Shown one piece after another: positions 17,591 through 26,585 of a stretch of DNA of 64,000 bases. The translations under genes were made by a program, and so were the position numbers. How positions within the stretch are numbered: position 1 is the stretch's first letter; each line of letters opens with the position of its first letter. Below the pieces are notes generated by a model, which was not told the DNA's origin, ran no database searches, and worked only from the letters and a program-made list of their open reading frames with translations. Source of the DNA: Acidobacteriota bacterium. Lineage in GTDB: Bacteria > Acidobacteriota > Thermoanaerobaculia > Multivoradales > JBCCEF01. The stretch is from assembly GCA_039028635.1 (NCBI GenBank), contig JBCCHV010000017.1:1-64000 (forward strand), in the 5' to 3' direction.

Positions 17591-20392
17591 TCAGCGGCCT
17601 GTCAGCGCCCGATCGAGCTCGCCGACGCTCGGATGGTCGGCGCCGAGGGCGGCGATCAATCGCTGGCGGAGATCGCGCGCTTCCTGGCGCAGAGTCGGCG
17701 AGGGCGCCTGCGCGAGCCGCAGGATGAGGCGGTTGGCGGCGATGCGGAGGGTGGTGGGGTTGTCCGCTCCGAGGCGACTTTCGGCGATGGTGAGGGCCTC
17801 GCCGTAGAGCTCGCCGGCGCGCTGGATTTCGCCGAGGCGACGCTCGACGGCGGCGAGATTGCTGAGCAAGGTCGCCAGGGTGGGATGGTCGTCGCCGAGG
17901 TGACGGCGCAGGACGTCCACCGCTGCGGTGAGCTCATGGCGCGCCTCGGCGTCGCGACGCTGACCCTTGAGGCTCTCGGCGAGGTTGTTGCGCACCACCG
18001 CGACTCGCACGTGGTCGTCACCGTAGAGGCCGCGATAGGTCGCGAGGGCCTGGCGATGCAGGGCTTCGGCGGCGCCGTGCCTCTGACGGCCGTCGAGCAC
18101 CAGGCCGAGATTGCTGCGCGTCGCCGCCAGGTCGCGATGATTCGCCGGCAAGGCGCGCTGTTGCAGGGCCAGAGCCCGGCGGTAGAGGTCTTCTGCCTGC
18201 TCCAGCCTGCCGCGATCAGCGGCCAGATTGCCGCGATTGTTGAGCGCATTGGCCACCAGCGGGTGGTCCGGGCCGAGTAGCCGCAGGCGCAGGGTGATGG
18301 CCTCTTCGAGCAGCTCGTCGGCCTCGTCGAAACGTCCCTGGCGGGTGGCCGTCGAGGCCAGATGGCTGAGGGTGACGGCGAGGTCCGGGTGCCCCTGGGG
18401 AAACAGGCGCTGCTGCTCGGCGAGGGCTTCTCGATAGAGCACTTCGGCCCCGGCGTCGTCACCGGCGCGGCGACGAATAGTCCCGAGGGCGACGGTGAGG
18501 GTCGCCGCGAGGGGATCCGGTGCCTCGCCCCGAAGGCCGCGCAGCTGCTCGAGAGCACGACGCTCGAGCCGTTCCGCCTGATCGTAGCGCCCGCGCTCGC
18601 GCTCGAGACCGGCGTGGCGGTGGAGGACCCGCGCCAAGATCTCGGACTCGATCCCGGCGAGGATCTCGGCCGCCTCTCGGTAGGCGGCTTCGGCTTCCCC
18701 GAGGCGTCCCTGGCGCTGCCGCAAAGCCCCGAGGTCAGCGAGACTCTCGGCGGTCTCCGGGTGAGACCCTCCGAGGCGCCGGCGACGCTGCTCGAAGGCC
18801 GCCTGCAGAGCTCCCTCGGCGGCCTCCAGCTCGCCTTCCCCGATGCGCACTCGGCCGAGCGAAGCCAGCGCCTCGGCAACCTCCCCGTGGGGCTCGCGGT
18901 AGAGCGTCCGGCGCCGCGCGACGGCGCCATCGAGAAGCTCGCCAGCGGATGCGTACAGCCCAAGGCCGGCGTAGGCGTCTCCCATGGTGAGCATCAGGTC
19001 GGCAACCGTCTCCTGCGACAGACCGGGCCGCTCGATCTCGCGCCGCGCCTGATCGAGGAGCTCGCCGGCGGTGATCTCGGCGCCCCGGGAGTGGCTGGGA
19101 TCGGCGGACTCGAAGAGCCGCACCAAAAAACTCGAAACGGATTCGGCGCGGTCGCGCTGGCGCAAGATCTCGGAACGCTGCACCAGCAGCAGCGTCGTGA
19201 GCGCCAGAAGGGTGGTCACGGCGACGGTCACCAGGGCCACCGGCCAGCGGTGGCGACGCACGAACTTGGCGCTGCGGTAAGCGAAGGTGTCCGGCTGAGC
19301 GCTGACCGGCAAGCCCTGGCGATAGCTCTCGAGGTCGCGACCGAGAGCCTCGGCCGAGGCATAGCGACGCTCCGGCTCCGCCTGCAGAGCCTTCAGCACG
19401 ATGCGGTCGAGATCGCCCCGCAAGGCTCTTTCGAGATAGCGATCCGGAGGCTTCGGCGCAGTGGCGGGAGCTTCCGCGACGACCGTCGAGGGCCGGCGCG
19501 GCGGCCGCTCGAGAATCGATCGCGCGAGCTCATGGGGCGGCGCTTCGGCGCCGCCGTGGGGATGGACGCCGGTGATCAGCTCGAAAGCCAGGACGCCGAG
19601 GGCGTAAACGTCGGTGGCGGTGGTGACGGCGTCGCCGCGGAGCTGCTCCGGGCTGGCATAGGGCGGTGTCATCAGACGGTCCCCGGCTACCGTCAAGGCC
19701 TCGCCGGCTCCTGCGCCGAGGAGCTTGGCGATGCCGAAATCGAGCAGGCGTGGCGCCCCGGCGGCGGTGACCAAGACGTTGGCGGGCTTGAGGTCGCGGT
19801 GTACGACCAGCCGCTGATGGGCGGCGTGGACCGCTGCACAGAGCTCGATCAGCAGCACCAGGCGCTGATCGAGGGAGAGCCCCTCCTCCCGAACGTAGCG
19901 ATCGATGGAGCGCCCCGCCACGTGCTCGACCACCAGGTAGGGCAGACCGTCGTCGGTGGTGCCGCCATCGAGTAGGCGCGCGATGCCGGGGTGCTCGAGG
20001 TCGGCGAGGATTTGCCGCTCGGCGCGAAAGCGGGTGGCGAGGTCGGGGGTCGCGAGATGGCGGCTGAGGACCTTGAGGGCGACGGTCTTCTCGAAGGTCT
20101 GATCGTCCCGCAGCGCCAGGTAGACCACCCCCATGCCGCCCTCGCCGAGCAGGTCGAGAATGCGATACGGGCCGATCTGGTCCGGCCACGTCGGTGGAGC
20201 GTCACCGAGGAGCTCGAAGGCGGGGCGATCGACGAAGCCGGTGGCCTGTCGGTGAGCGGCGAGCAGGCTCGCCACCTCCTCCGCCAAGGCGTCGTCACCG
20301 AGGGTCGCGAGATAGTCCCGCCCCTCCTCCGGCGAGAGGCCGCGGGCGGCGTGAAAGACCTCCTTGACCCGCTGCCAACGCTGAGAGTCCAC
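17591..20392 (-). CDS. Membrane Ser/Thr protein kinase with C-terminal TPR array
   Basis: 933 residues from GTG 20392, 7 nt after the sigma factor gene. The Hanks-type kinase domain (about 75-345) has G-loop LGEGGMGVV (82-90), Lys107, HRD (198-200, VVHRDLKPANVL), DFG (218-220) and SPEQL, so it should be active. A membrane span (about 385-410) separates it from an outside region of about ten tetratricopeptide repeats, kinesin-light-chain-like (ALNNRGNLAADRGRLEQAED). The N-terminal 70 residues carry the short helical segment usual before such kinases. The pairing suggests the TPR side senses a ligand and signals to the sigma factor; this is inferred from recurrent neighbourhood, not shown. Confidence 0.93.
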   Translation of the reverse strand: MDSQRWQRVKEVFHAARGLSPEEGRDYLATLGDDALAEEVASLLAAHRQATGFVDRPAFELLGDAPPTWPDQIGPYRILDLLGEGGMGVVYLALRDDQTFEKTVALKVLSRHLATPDLATRFRAERQILADLEHPGIARLLDGGTTDDGLPYLVVEHVAGRSIDRYVREEGLSLDQRLVLLIELCAAVHAAHQRLVVHRDLKPANVLVTAAGAPRLLDFGIAKLLGAGAGEALTVAGDRLMTPPYASPEQLRGDAVTTATDVYALGVLAFELITGVHPHGGAEAPPHELARSILERPPRRPSTVVAEAPATAPKPPDRYLERALRGDLDRIVLKALQAEPERRYASAEALGRDLESYRQGLPVSAQPDTFAYRSAKFVRRHRWPVALVTVAVTTLLALTTLLLVQRSEILRQRDRAESVSSFLVRLFESADPSHSRGAEITAGELLDQARREIERPGLSQETVADLMLTMGDAYAGLGLYASAGELLDGAVARRRTLYREPHGEVAEALASLGRVRIGEGELEAAEGALQAAFEQRRRRLGGSHPETAESLADLGALRQRQGRLGEAEAAYREAAEILAGIESEILARVLHRHAGLERERGRYDQAERLERRALEQLRGLRGEAPDPLAATLTVALGTIRRRAGDDAGAEVLYREALAEQQRLFPQGHPDLAVTLSHLASTATRQGRFDEADELLEEAITLRLRLLGPDHPLVANALNNRGNLAADRGRLEQAEDLYRRALALQQRALPANHRDLAATRSNLGLVLDGRQRHGAAEALHRQALATYRGLYGDDHVRVAVVRNNLAESLKGQRRDAEARHELTAAVDVLRRHLGDDHPTLATLLSNLAAVERRLGEIQRAGELYGEALTIAESRLGADNPTTLRIAANRLILRLAQAPSPTLRQEARDLRQRLIAALGADHPSVGELDRALTGR

Positions 20393-20399
20393 GGTCCGG

Positions 20400-20993
20400 C
20401 TAACCCTCCGCCGAGTGGAGCCGACGGTAGAGCCAGGCTCGCGCCAAGGTCCATTCGCGGCTCACCAAGGAGGCGCTGACGGACAAAACTTCGGCCGTCT
20501 CGTCGAGGGTCAGGCCGGCGAAGTAGCGCAGCTCGACGATGCGACCCTGGCGCGGATCAAGGCCCGCCAGCTCGGTCAACGCGCGATCGAGGGCCAGCAG
20601 GTCGAGGTCTCGGGGACGATCCGCCGGCTCCCCCACCTGATCGAGGGAAATCACCACCGCATCACCACCGCGCTTGACGCGCTGTCGGCGACGGGCATGC
20701 TCGACCAAAATGCGACGCATCACCTGCGCTGCGAAGCCGAAGAACTGGGCACGGTTGCGCCAGCTCACCTGGCGTTGACCGACGAGTCGCAGATAGACCT
20801 CGTTGACCAGCGCCGTCGGCTCGAGAGTGTGGCCGGCTCGCTCGCCAGCGAGAGCCCGCCGAGCTCGCCGCCGCAGGTCGGCCTCGACGAAGGGCATCAG
20901 GCGGTGCAAAGCGTCGCCGTCACCGTCGCTCCATTGCCGCAGAATCTCGGTGATCGCACCGCTTTCGAGGGGCCCTTCGGAAGACTGATCCAC
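20400..20993 (-). CDS. ECF-type RNA polymerase sigma factor (kinase-linked group)
   Basis: 197 residues from GTG 20993 (weak ribosome binding site). Region 2 (about 30-105) includes ALVNEVYLRLVG and the core-binding FFGFAAQVMRRILVEHARRR, typical of the ECF-like group found beside Ser/Thr kinases in Planctomycetes and Acidobacteria. Region 4 (about 140-190) has LRYFAGLTLDETAEVLSVS, the -35-binding helix-turn-helix. No anti-sigma factor is adjacent; the downstream kinase is the likely regulator. Confidence 0.92.
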   Translation of the reverse strand: MDQSSEGPLESGAITEILRQWSDGDGDALHRLMPFVEADLRRRARRALAGERAGHTLEPTALVNEVYLRLVGQRQVSWRNRAQFFGFAAQVMRRILVEHARRRQRVKRGGDAVVISLDQVGEPADRPRDLDLLALDRALTELAGLDPRQGRIVELRYFAGLTLDETAEVLSVSASLVSREWTLARAWLYRRLHSAEG

Positions 20994-21163
20994 CGCTCGA
21001 TTCTATGACTTCCGCGGCGATCGCCCCGCTTCGGAGACTGGACAGACACCCTCGCAAAGGCAATATCATCGCCGAGTCGTACATAGGAGTAGGTACACAA
21101 GGATCCACGATGGGTCGGCATCGGTGGAGCGCCTGCAAACGAACCCATGGGAGCTCATCCAAG

Positions 21164-22777
21164 ATGAAGACTGCATGCGTGGTTCTCTGCTGCTGTTTCC
21201 TCCTCGCCCTACCAGCCAGCGGCACCAACCTCCTCGAGCTGCACGTCAAGCCGTGGCAACACGAAATCACGATCCCCTGGACCGGCGACCCGGTGGTAGA
21301 GGTCGTCGGACCGACCTACGGTCGGCTCACCGAATTCTCGGCCCAGGGTGAGCTGGTCTACAGCCTCTATCCGAACAGCCATTTCTGGAGCGTCGGCCGC
21401 GACCGCGCGGTGGTGACGACGGAGGACGCGAGCGGCAATCGCCACGAGCATCACCTCGAGCTCTCCGCCGCCGTCATCCCGAACCAGCATGCAGCTCACG
21501 ACTTCGAGGTCGGAAGCACGCCGCCGGCGGAGGTCGATCCGGGCGATCAGCTCTCGATCGGCCCGGGCGGAGCGCTCTACGGCAACGGTGGCGCGCTGGT
21601 CGTCCTCGACGGCTCCGGCGAGCCGGCCTACTTCGAGATCCCCTTGCCGGATGCCGTCGAATCGCCCCCCGACACTCCCGAATCACCGGACCCGGCCGAT
21701 TCCGGCTGCGCTGACCTGCGCATCGGTCTCGGCGGCGGCGGCCGAGACGGCTGGGCGGACTGCGTCCCCGCGATCGGTGGGGAGAGCGCCTGCGTCGTGA
21801 CCATCTTGAGCGGTCACGATGCGTTCGGTAGCCCGGTTTTCCGGCTCGAGAGTCGCTTCGATGACTCGTCCTCCTGGACTCGGGCCGTGCTGCTCGCAAG
21901 CGACGGCAAGAAAGCCGAGACGCCCTGGATCGAGGTCGGCAACGAAGACCGCTCCCTGCGCCTCGACTGGTGGTCCGAGGGCCTGCGCCTGTGGGTCGAC
22001 GGCCTGGCGGTCTCGGACCTCGAGGTCGCGGCGTCGGTCCCGGCCGTCAGCGCCTTGCGGCTGGGCGCCAGCGAGGCACCAGCAGGACCGGTCGCGGCCT
22101 ATGCCCTCGACGGCTTGAGGGTCTACTCACGCGGCGCCGCCGCGGGTTTGGGCGTGCTCTCCCGAGATTCCTTCGAGGACGACCTGTCCGGCTGGAGCAA
22201 CAGCTCCACCGGCAGCGGAGGGGCCCTCACCGTCGACCCTGCCGCCGCCCTCGCCGGCGACTCCGGCCTCGCGATCGACCTCGGAACCGGTTGGGGCGAC
22301 TGGCTCTTCCAGGCTTCCCCCGCCAACGAAGACGGCGCCGGCTTCGGTTTCTTGATCGACAGCGACCATCTTCGGCTGCCCCCCGGCGAGGTCATGGCCA
22401 TCGCCCACGGGCGCCGAGCCGACACGGAGCTGCCGGGGAACCGCTTCAGCCTGCGACTCTGGCACAGCCAGTCCGGCATCCGGATTCAGGCCACCGGCCT
22501 CGACGACGACGGCACACCCCATCGCACCCCCTACTCCGCGCCACTCCTGCCGGGCAGCCGAGTCGACGTGCGCTGGCAGCGCGCCATCGAAACCGGCAGC
22601 CGAGATGGCTGGCTGCGCCTGTGGCTCGACGGTGAGCTGGTCGGCGAGATCCGCGCCCTCGACAACCACGCCTTCGGTCTCGAAGCCCTGCGCCTGGGCG
22701 CCCTCGCCCTGCGCCAGGGAATCGCCGGCACCCTCGTCCTCGATGAATTCGATCTCTGGAGCCCGGTGCTCCCCTAG
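21164..22777 (+). CDS. Secreted beta-sandwich protein of unknown function
   Basis: 537 residues from ATG 21164, where a signal peptide (CVVLCCCFLLALPASG) begins; the upstream in-frame part has poor codon bias. The mature protein is beta-rich, with an Ig-like opening (about 20-125), then two similar modules (about 225-370 and 375-537) sharing the ending L(R/A)LGA...LDGL or LVLDEFDLWS. The second opens with DSFEDDLSGWSN, like jelly-roll carbohydrate-binding or LamG-like modules. No enzyme motif is visible. It is divergent from the sigma/kinase pair, so it could be a target of that sigma factor, but no shared promoter was identified. Confidence 0.72.
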   Translation: MKTACVVLCCCFLLALPASGTNLLELHVKPWQHEITIPWTGDPVVEVVGPTYGRLTEFSAQGELVYSLYPNSHFWSVGRDRAVVTTEDASGNRHEHHLELSAAVIPNQHAAHDFEVGSTPPAEVDPGDQLSIGPGGALYGNGGALVVLDGSGEPAYFEIPLPDAVESPPDTPESPDPADSGCADLRIGLGGGGRDGWADCVPAIGGESACVVTILSGHDAFGSPVFRLESRFDDSSSWTRAVLLASDGKKAETPWIEVGNEDRSLRLDWWSEGLRLWVDGLAVSDLEVAASVPAVSALRLGASEAPAGPVAAYALDGLRVYSRGAAAGLGVLSRDSFEDDLSGWSNSSTGSGGALTVDPAAALAGDSGLAIDLGTGWGDWLFQASPANEDGAGFGFLIDSDHLRLPPGEVMAIAHGRRADTELPGNRFSLRLWHSQSGIRIQATGLDDDGTPHRTPYSAPLLPGSRVDVRWQRAIETGSRDGWLRLWLDGELVGEIRALDNHAFGLEALRLGALALRQGIAGTLVLDEFDLWSPVLP

Positions 22778-22996
22778 ACCGCCCCCCTCTCCCGCTCCGC
22801 CCCTCCGCCTGAAACCTGGGTCGAAGCATTTCTCTCGAGTCCCCTGCCGCATTTCGGTTGGGGACTTTTCTCTTTTTCGGCGCGTTCCCTGGCGCGGGTG
22901 GTCGAAGGCCGGCCTCGTTTGCCGCCGACCCGGCAGGCGCGACCTCTTCGGCCACTCGCTCTCACAGCTCCCCGCGGCCCTCCCACCACCGGAGAA

Positions 22997-23947
22997 TCAA
23001 CCTTCGGGATCGACTCCGTCGGCGATTCGCCCAACGCTTTCTGGCTCGCCCGAAACGGCCACTCCTTCGCCAGCGGTCGGCGCCAGGATCATCTCGGAAT
23101 GGGGGAAGGGCCGTGCTGGCAAATCCCGTTCTTCATTGTCCCCTGGGCGCGGGCAAGGCTCGAGGCGGATCTCGCCGTTGAGGGTCGAGGCTCGCAAGAA
23201 GCGAGCACTCTCGCCAATCTGGCCGCGGATTTCGACCTCGGTGCTCTGGCGGCCTTCGCCCGGAGCCAGCGTGCGCACCACCGGCTCGACAGCGATGGGA
23301 AACCCGAGATGGATGGGATCGCCCGCCGTCTGCAGCTGCACCCGCGCCGAAAAGGTCGCCGGCAGGCAAAGCTCGACGCTGCCGTTGAGGGAGGTGAAGA
23401 TCATGTCGCGGGCGGGATCGACGGCCGCGAACTCGGCGACGATGGAGCCGTTCGAGGCGTTGACCGCGGCCGCCGAGCTCAAGCCGGTCAAGCGTACTGA
23501 GCCGTTGAGATTGGTGACCTCCACGGGACCCTCGAGATCGGCCACGGAGACGTCGCCGCCGCGCTCGATGCGCACCACCGCCGCGCCGCGACGAGGCATG
23601 CGAAGACGCAGATTGGCGCTGCGCATGGCCCCCGAGGGCAGTGCCGCAGGCCGCAGATGAATGCGCTCTCCACCCTCGAGAGCGAACCGCTCCACTTCGA
23701 CGGGCAGCGCGGCGAGGTCGCCGTTCCCTTCCGGCAGGCTTTCGACGACCACCACCGAGGCATCCTCCTGACCGAGGACTTGAACCTGCCCCCAAGCAAC
23801 GTCGACCTCGAGGGTCAGAGGAGCCGTGGGGTCGGCCAGCTCGAGGCGCAGGATCTCACCGCTCGCGGGCATCGTCAGCCCGAGGCCGATCATCCCCAGG
23901 AGGACCGCCGCCAGACGGTCACGCAGAGTCACGGCGCGCCGGCTCAC
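22997..23947 (-). CDS. Exported DUF4097-like (putative adhesin) protein
   Basis: 316 residues from GTG 23947, whose GTGA overlaps the stop of the gene before it. A hydrophobic N-terminal segment (about 13-30, ending ASG) is a signal peptide. The body shows repeating short strands with VTNLNGSVRL, VNASNGSIVAEF, FTSLNGSVELCL and STLNGEIRLEP. This NGS/NGE repeat is the mark of DUF4097, a right-handed beta-solenoid often encoded next to ECF sigma/anti-sigma genes. It is last in the four-gene operon. The role is unknown; cell-envelope sensing or adhesion is inferred. Confidence 0.85.
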   Translation of the reverse strand: MSRRAVTLRDRLAAVLLGMIGLGLTMPASGEILRLELADPTAPLTLEVDVAWGQVQVLGQEDASVVVVESLPEGNGDLAALPVEVERFALEGGERIHLRPAALPSGAMRSANLRLRMPRRGAAVVRIERGGDVSVADLEGPVEVTNLNGSVRLTGLSSAAAVNASNGSIVAEFAAVDPARDMIFTSLNGSVELCLPATFSARVQLQTAGDPIHLGFPIAVEPVVRTLAPGEGRQSTEVEIRGQIGESARFLRASTLNGEIRLEPCPRPGDNEERDLPARPFPHSEMILAPTAGEGVAVSGEPESVGRIADGVDPEG

Positions 23948-24516
23948 GACCTTCCCCCCAGGACCCGTCGAACCTCGCCGTGAACTCCCGGCCCGGCGAG
24001 CCAGCGCTCGAGCTCGGCCTCGGAGACCAACCCACGCTGCCGTAGGCGCAAACCCAGATGGGCCTGGACGATCGCCGCCTGCTGGTTGGCCAGATGATCC
24101 ACCCAGCGCATTTCGGCGAGGCGCTCGTCCGAGAGCTCGAAGAGCGCCCCGAGGGCCGCCAGACGAACGTTGAGGCTGGGATCTTCGTCGAGGCGGCGCA
24201 GCAGCGCCGCCCGCAGCTCGGGCCGCTCTTCCGCCAGCGGCGAAGCACCATGGACCCCCGCGAGCCGCTCGAAGGTGGTGGGCGCCTCGATGCGAGCCAC
24301 CAGCGGGCTACCGGTGGGTCGCGGGGCGCTCGGCCACCAGATCACCAGTCCGGCGGCCAGCAGGATGCCCGCCGCCAATGGCCCTATCCAGCGCTGCCGC
24401 GGCGACCGCCGACGGCTGCTCCGCAATCTCTCTTCGAAATTCGCCTGCAAACGCTCCATCGGAGCGTCCGCCGCCAGGGCGTCGAGCAGGTTCTCTTCGC
24501 GATCGCGCTTCGTCAT
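23944..24516 (-). CDS. Single-span membrane protein with HEAT-like repeats, probable anti-sigma factor
   Basis: 190 residues, with 4-nt overlaps at both ends (ATGA and GTGA). The cytoplasmic N-terminus (about 1-40) is charged, then comes one span (about 43-61), then a helical outside region resembling HEAT repeats (LRAALLRRLDEDPSLNVRLA, LGALFELSDERL). Its place just after an ECF sigma gene makes it the likely anti-sigma factor. It lacks the usual zinc-binding HxxxCxxC motif, so the mechanism would differ from zinc-type anti-sigma factors. This is inference from position and topology. Confidence 0.78.
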   Translation of the reverse strand: MTKRDREENLLDALAADAPMERLQANFEERLRSSRRRSPRQRWIGPLAAGILLAAGLVIWWPSAPRPTGSPLVARIEAPTTFERLAGVHGASPLAEERPELRAALLRRLDEDPSLNVRLAALGALFELSDERLAEMRWVDHLANQQAAIVQAHLGLRLRQRGLVSEAELERWLAGPGVHGEVRRVLGGRS

Positions 24517-25073
24517 CGGTCGTCCTCCTGGGTCAACATTCCTCTCAGCTTGCCCCGCGCCCGGTGAATCCGGGCCTTGACGGCACCCGGCGAGATGTCG
24601 AGCAAAGCGGCGATATCGCGATGTTCGAGACCTTCGAAGTAGGACAGAAGCAGCACTTCGCGCTCGCCGCCGCCGAGCTCCTGGAGGGCGCGGGTCAGGG
24701 CTTCGGCCCGCTGCCGCGCCGCCAGCTCGGCCTCGGGCCCGTCCGAGGTGTCCTCGTGCCCAGGGCTGCCGGCCGTCGGCAGCTCTTCCTCGCCGCGGCG
24801 CCGCCCCTTCTCCAGACGATTCCACGCCAGGTTTCGGGCGGTCACCAGCATCCACGGCACGAAGGCCGCCCCGCGGCGGTAGCGCCGCCGCGCCCGGAGG
24901 AGGCGCAGGAACGTCTCCTGCACCAGGTCCTCGGCCTCCGACGGGCTTCCCAGGAGGCCGCGCAGGTACCCGAAGAGACGCCTGCCGTGGCGCTCGAAAA
25001 GCACCGCCAGGAGATCGAGCTCACCGGCACGCACGGCGCCCATCAAGGCCTCGTCGCTGGCTTCTGGGTTCAT
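24513..25073 (-). CDS. ECF-type RNA polymerase sigma factor
   Basis: 186 residues from ATG 25073, whose ATGA overlaps the serine hydrolase stop. Region 2 has LVQETFLRLLRARRRYRRGA with the WMLVTARNLAWNRL helix. Region 4 has VLLLSYFEGLEHRDIAALLD and ISPGAVKARIHRARGKLR. It is a RpoE-like ECF factor that redirects RNA polymerase in response to envelope signals. The downstream HEAT-like membrane protein is the presumed anti-sigma factor. Being third-party coupled to a serine hydrolase upstream is unusual. Confidence 0.92.
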   Translation of the reverse strand: MNPEASDEALMGAVRAGELDLLAVLFERHGRRLFGYLRGLLGSPSEAEDLVQETFLRLLRARRRYRRGAAFVPWMLVTARNLAWNRLEKGRRRGEEELPTAGSPGHEDTSDGPEAELAARQRAEALTRALQELGGGEREVLLLSYFEGLEHRDIAALLDISPGAVKARIHRARGKLRGMLTQEDDR

Positions 25074-26401
25074 GGCTGCAATGGCGGGCGTCGCGGAATC
25101 TCGAACTCTTGGCCGTGCACGCTGCGCCACTGCAGTGCGGTGACTTCTCCGTGGGCATTGCGCAGCGGCCGTACTCGGGCGAACAGCGCAGGGTACCAAT
25201 AGGCATCCTCGCCGACCTCCAGGAGGGGCGTGAAGTAGCCTCCGGTGCCCTTCAGCTCGAGGCCCCGGGAATGACGGACGATGTCGATCTCGAGCCCGTC
25301 ATGGACCGGATACTTCCCCGTCAGGGAATCATCCCGTCCCCAGCTCAGACCGCGCCGAGGGTGATCCAGCTCGGGCAGCTCGCCGCCGAGCACCAATCGC
25401 GGCAGTGCATCTTCGAGGAACTCGAACCCCGACGTCCGGATGTTGCCGGCATAGGCCACCAGAAGCTCGTCCTGCGGATACCACTCGAGGAAGGCGGTGT
25501 AGCCGGTGGTCACGCCGTCATGGCCGATCACCGAGCGTCCAGCGCGGCGATAAAAGGCGACCCCGAAGCCGCGACCGTTGCCAGCATCGCCGAGCATCTC
25601 GGCGGTCGAGCGCTCGGACAAGACCTCACCGGCCACCAGGGCCTCGGTCCAGCGGGCCAGATCCGCCACCGTCGAGACCACGCCGTCGGCCCCCGGATGC
25701 CGCAACCGGCGCCGCGGCGCCGGCCGGAGCTCGCCTCGCGGCCCCCCGGGATCGTACCCCACGGCCTGCTGGGCGAGCCCTTCGAGGCCATCCCAGACGT
25801 CCGTGCCGGAGAGCCCGAGGGGACGGAAGAGAGTGCGTCGCAGGTGTTCTTCGAAGGACTCCTCGGTCACCGCCTCGACGACGCAGGCCAGCACCACAAA
25901 GCCGCCGTTGCTGTAGGACGTCCGCGATCCCGGATCGAACTCCGGCTCGGCGTCGAGGAGCCGCCGGCAGGTCTCCAGGCGAGACTTCTCCGGCCAGTCC
26001 TCGGGCAGATCCCGCCGGATCCCCGAACGATGGTTGAGGAGGTCGATCACCCGCACTGCCCGGGCCGTCGCCGTCTCGACGGACAGGTACCGGGCGACGG
26101 GATCGTCGAGGCGCAACCGGCCGCCATCCCGCAGGCGCAAGATCGCCGCAGCGGTGAACTGCTTGCTGATCGAACCGACGGCGAACCGGCTGGTGACGCG
26201 GTTGGCCAGTCGCCGCTCGCGGTCGGCCTCGCCATAGGCGCGATGCAGCAGCACCTCGCCGCGATGCTTCACCAGCACCGCGCCGGCCAGGTGCCGATCC
26301 TCGACCAGGGGCGCGACCCAGGAATCGAATCGCGAGCCGACGTCGGCGAGGCAGGCCGAAGGCAGGAGAATTAGCAAAACAATCATCAGGAGTTTCTTCA
26401 T
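25070..26401 (-). CDS. Exported class C beta-lactamase-like serine hydrolase
   Basis: 443 residues from ATG 26401 (GAGGA upstream); an upstream in-frame start would disrupt the signal peptide MKKLLMIVLLILLPSACLA. The serine beta-lactamase fold (about 25-345) has the SxxK motif (Ser77, Lys80 in VGSISKQF), Tyr-Ser-Asn (TSYSNGG) and the HDG triad. The C-terminal 100 residues form an extra beta domain. The family includes penicillin-binding-protein-like carboxypeptidases, esterases and peptidases; the substrate cannot be told. It is first gene of the operon with the ECF sigma, HEAT-like protein and DUF4097 protein. Confidence 0.88.
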   Translation of the reverse strand: MKKLLMIVLLILLPSACLADVGSRFDSWVAPLVEDRHLAGAVLVKHRGEVLLHRAYGEADRERRLANRVTSRFAVGSISKQFTAAAILRLRDGGRLRLDDPVARYLSVETATARAVRVIDLLNHRSGIRRDLPEDWPEKSRLETCRRLLDAEPEFDPGSRTSYSNGGFVVLACVVEAVTEESFEEHLRRTLFRPLGLSGTDVWDGLEGLAQQAVGYDPGGPRGELRPAPRRRLRHPGADGVVSTVADLARWTEALVAGEVLSERSTAEMLGDAGNGRGFGVAFYRRAGRSVIGHDGVTTGYTAFLEWYPQDELLVAYAGNIRTSGFEFLEDALPRLVLGGELPELDHPRRGLSWGRDDSLTGKYPVHDGLEIDIVRHSRGLELKGTGGYFTPLLEVGEDAYWYPALFARVRPLRNAHGEVTALQWRSVHGQEFEIPRRPPLQP

Positions 26402-26585
26402 GGACGGCTTCCTCCAGAGGGTTCGAGGCCAGAAGGTTCGAACCAAGTACCGCCCAGTCGGCGACAGGTGACGACAGCGCCCGGATCGGCCGCCCGGAAT
26501 GGGTCATCCGAAGCCGCCGGATCGGCGAAGCCAGTTTCAGCGTTGAAAGCTATGATCCGTAGCCGTCACCAAAGGAGCCGTGCCG

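Noticed and set aside
26430-26460. GGTTCGAACC, resembling a tRNA T-loop
   Set aside because: No acceptor stem, anticodon arm or CCA context is found around it.
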